Below, in pieces: positions 63,951 to 64,000 of a DNA stretch of 64,000 nucleotides (positions within the stretch are counted from its first letter, which is position 1; the number at the start of each line of letters is the position of its first letter). The DNA is from Paragyromitra xinjiangensis (taxonomy: Eukaryota; Ascomycota; Pezizomycetes; Pezizales; Discinaceae), in NCBI GenBank assembly GCA_038503065.1, contig JBCAMK010000002.1, forward strand, positions 2,046,001 through 2,110,000. Direction: 5' to 3'. Both the position numbers and the translations under genes were made by a program. Below the pieces are notes generated by a model. That model made no database searches and had not been told where the DNA came from. It saw only the letters and a program-made list of their open reading frames with translations.

Positions 63951-64000
63951 ATGATCATAGATGGGGTCAAAATGGCCTGTGAGGCCTGCATTAGAGGCCA
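63951..64000 (+). CDS. Copper-fist transcription factor, N-terminal fragment (runs off window)
   Basis: The last 50 bases encode MIIDGVKMACEACIRG. This matches the invariant start of the copper-fist DNA-binding domain (Mac1, Ace1, Cuf1, GRISEA), which begins at or near residue 1 with M-[IV]-hydrophobic-[ND]-G-x-K-x-A-C-x-x-C-I and ligates zinc and copper. The two Cys of the first pair are present. Such factors sense copper and switch copper-uptake or detoxification genes. The rest of the domain and any Cys-rich activation clusters are beyond the edge, so copper-uptake versus detoxification type cannot be judged. Preceded by a long C/T-rich leader. Confidence 0.8.
   Translation, partial: MIIDGVKMACEACIRG

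Overview
The window is nuclear DNA of a filamentous ascomycete (Pezizomycotina). The evidence is many short GT..AG introns of about 50-90 bp with CTAAC/CTAAT-type branch motifs, and a fungal gene set: catabolite-repression proteins CreC and CreD-like, Zds1, Slm1, Hse1, a Cla4-type kinase, a Zn2Cys6 regulator and a copper-fist regulator. High intron density (16 exons in the Miro gene, 8 each in creC, the arrestin, HSE1 and the TPP enzyme) and long gene-poor gaps would suit an early-diverging lineage such as Pezizomycetes or Orbiliomycetes, but I cannot fix the species. All exon models were spliced by hand from frame, splice signals and remembered family conservation; no search was run.

Layout. 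1-1503: 3' part of HBS1 (ribosome rescue). 1826-3240: an intact Tc1-type DNA transposon. 4041-6242: KAR2/BiP (ER chaperone). 6739-8346: MFSD5-like transporter. 9256-11121: unknown disordered SQ/TQ-rich protein. 11534-12774: actin-capping alpha subunit. 13429-13864 (-): small Qc-SNARE. 13865-20464: gene-poor, with a 414-bp element bounded by 27-bp inverted repeats. 20465-23325: Cla4-like PAK kinase. 24265-26816: HSE1 (ESCRT-0). 27476-29658: a thiamine-diphosphate enzyme whose start codon is split by an intron. 29659-32950: gene-poor, carrying four copies of a very short retroposon-like repeat. Then five minus-strand genes: 32951-34856 SLM1, 38521-40792 CreD/Rod1-like arrestin, 42440-45054 creC, 45588-48377 GEM1/Miro, and 50657-53768 ZDS1-like. 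55943-58717 (-): Rgt1-like Zn2Cys6 regulator. 63951-64000: first codons of a copper-fist transcription factor, cut by the window edge.

Functionally there is no biosynthetic cluster. Three neighbours (CreD-like arrestin, CreC, Rgt1-like factor) all belong to glucose or carbon-catabolite signalling, a loose grouping rather than an operon. Others concern membrane traffic and polarity (SNARE, Hse1, Slm1, Cla4, capping protein, Zds1, Miro). The most unusual feature is the short retroposon-like family at 30.1-32.5 kb: 55-88 bp units with a shared head, a simple-repeat tail that differs per copy, and perfect 13-15 bp target duplications around three of the four copies.
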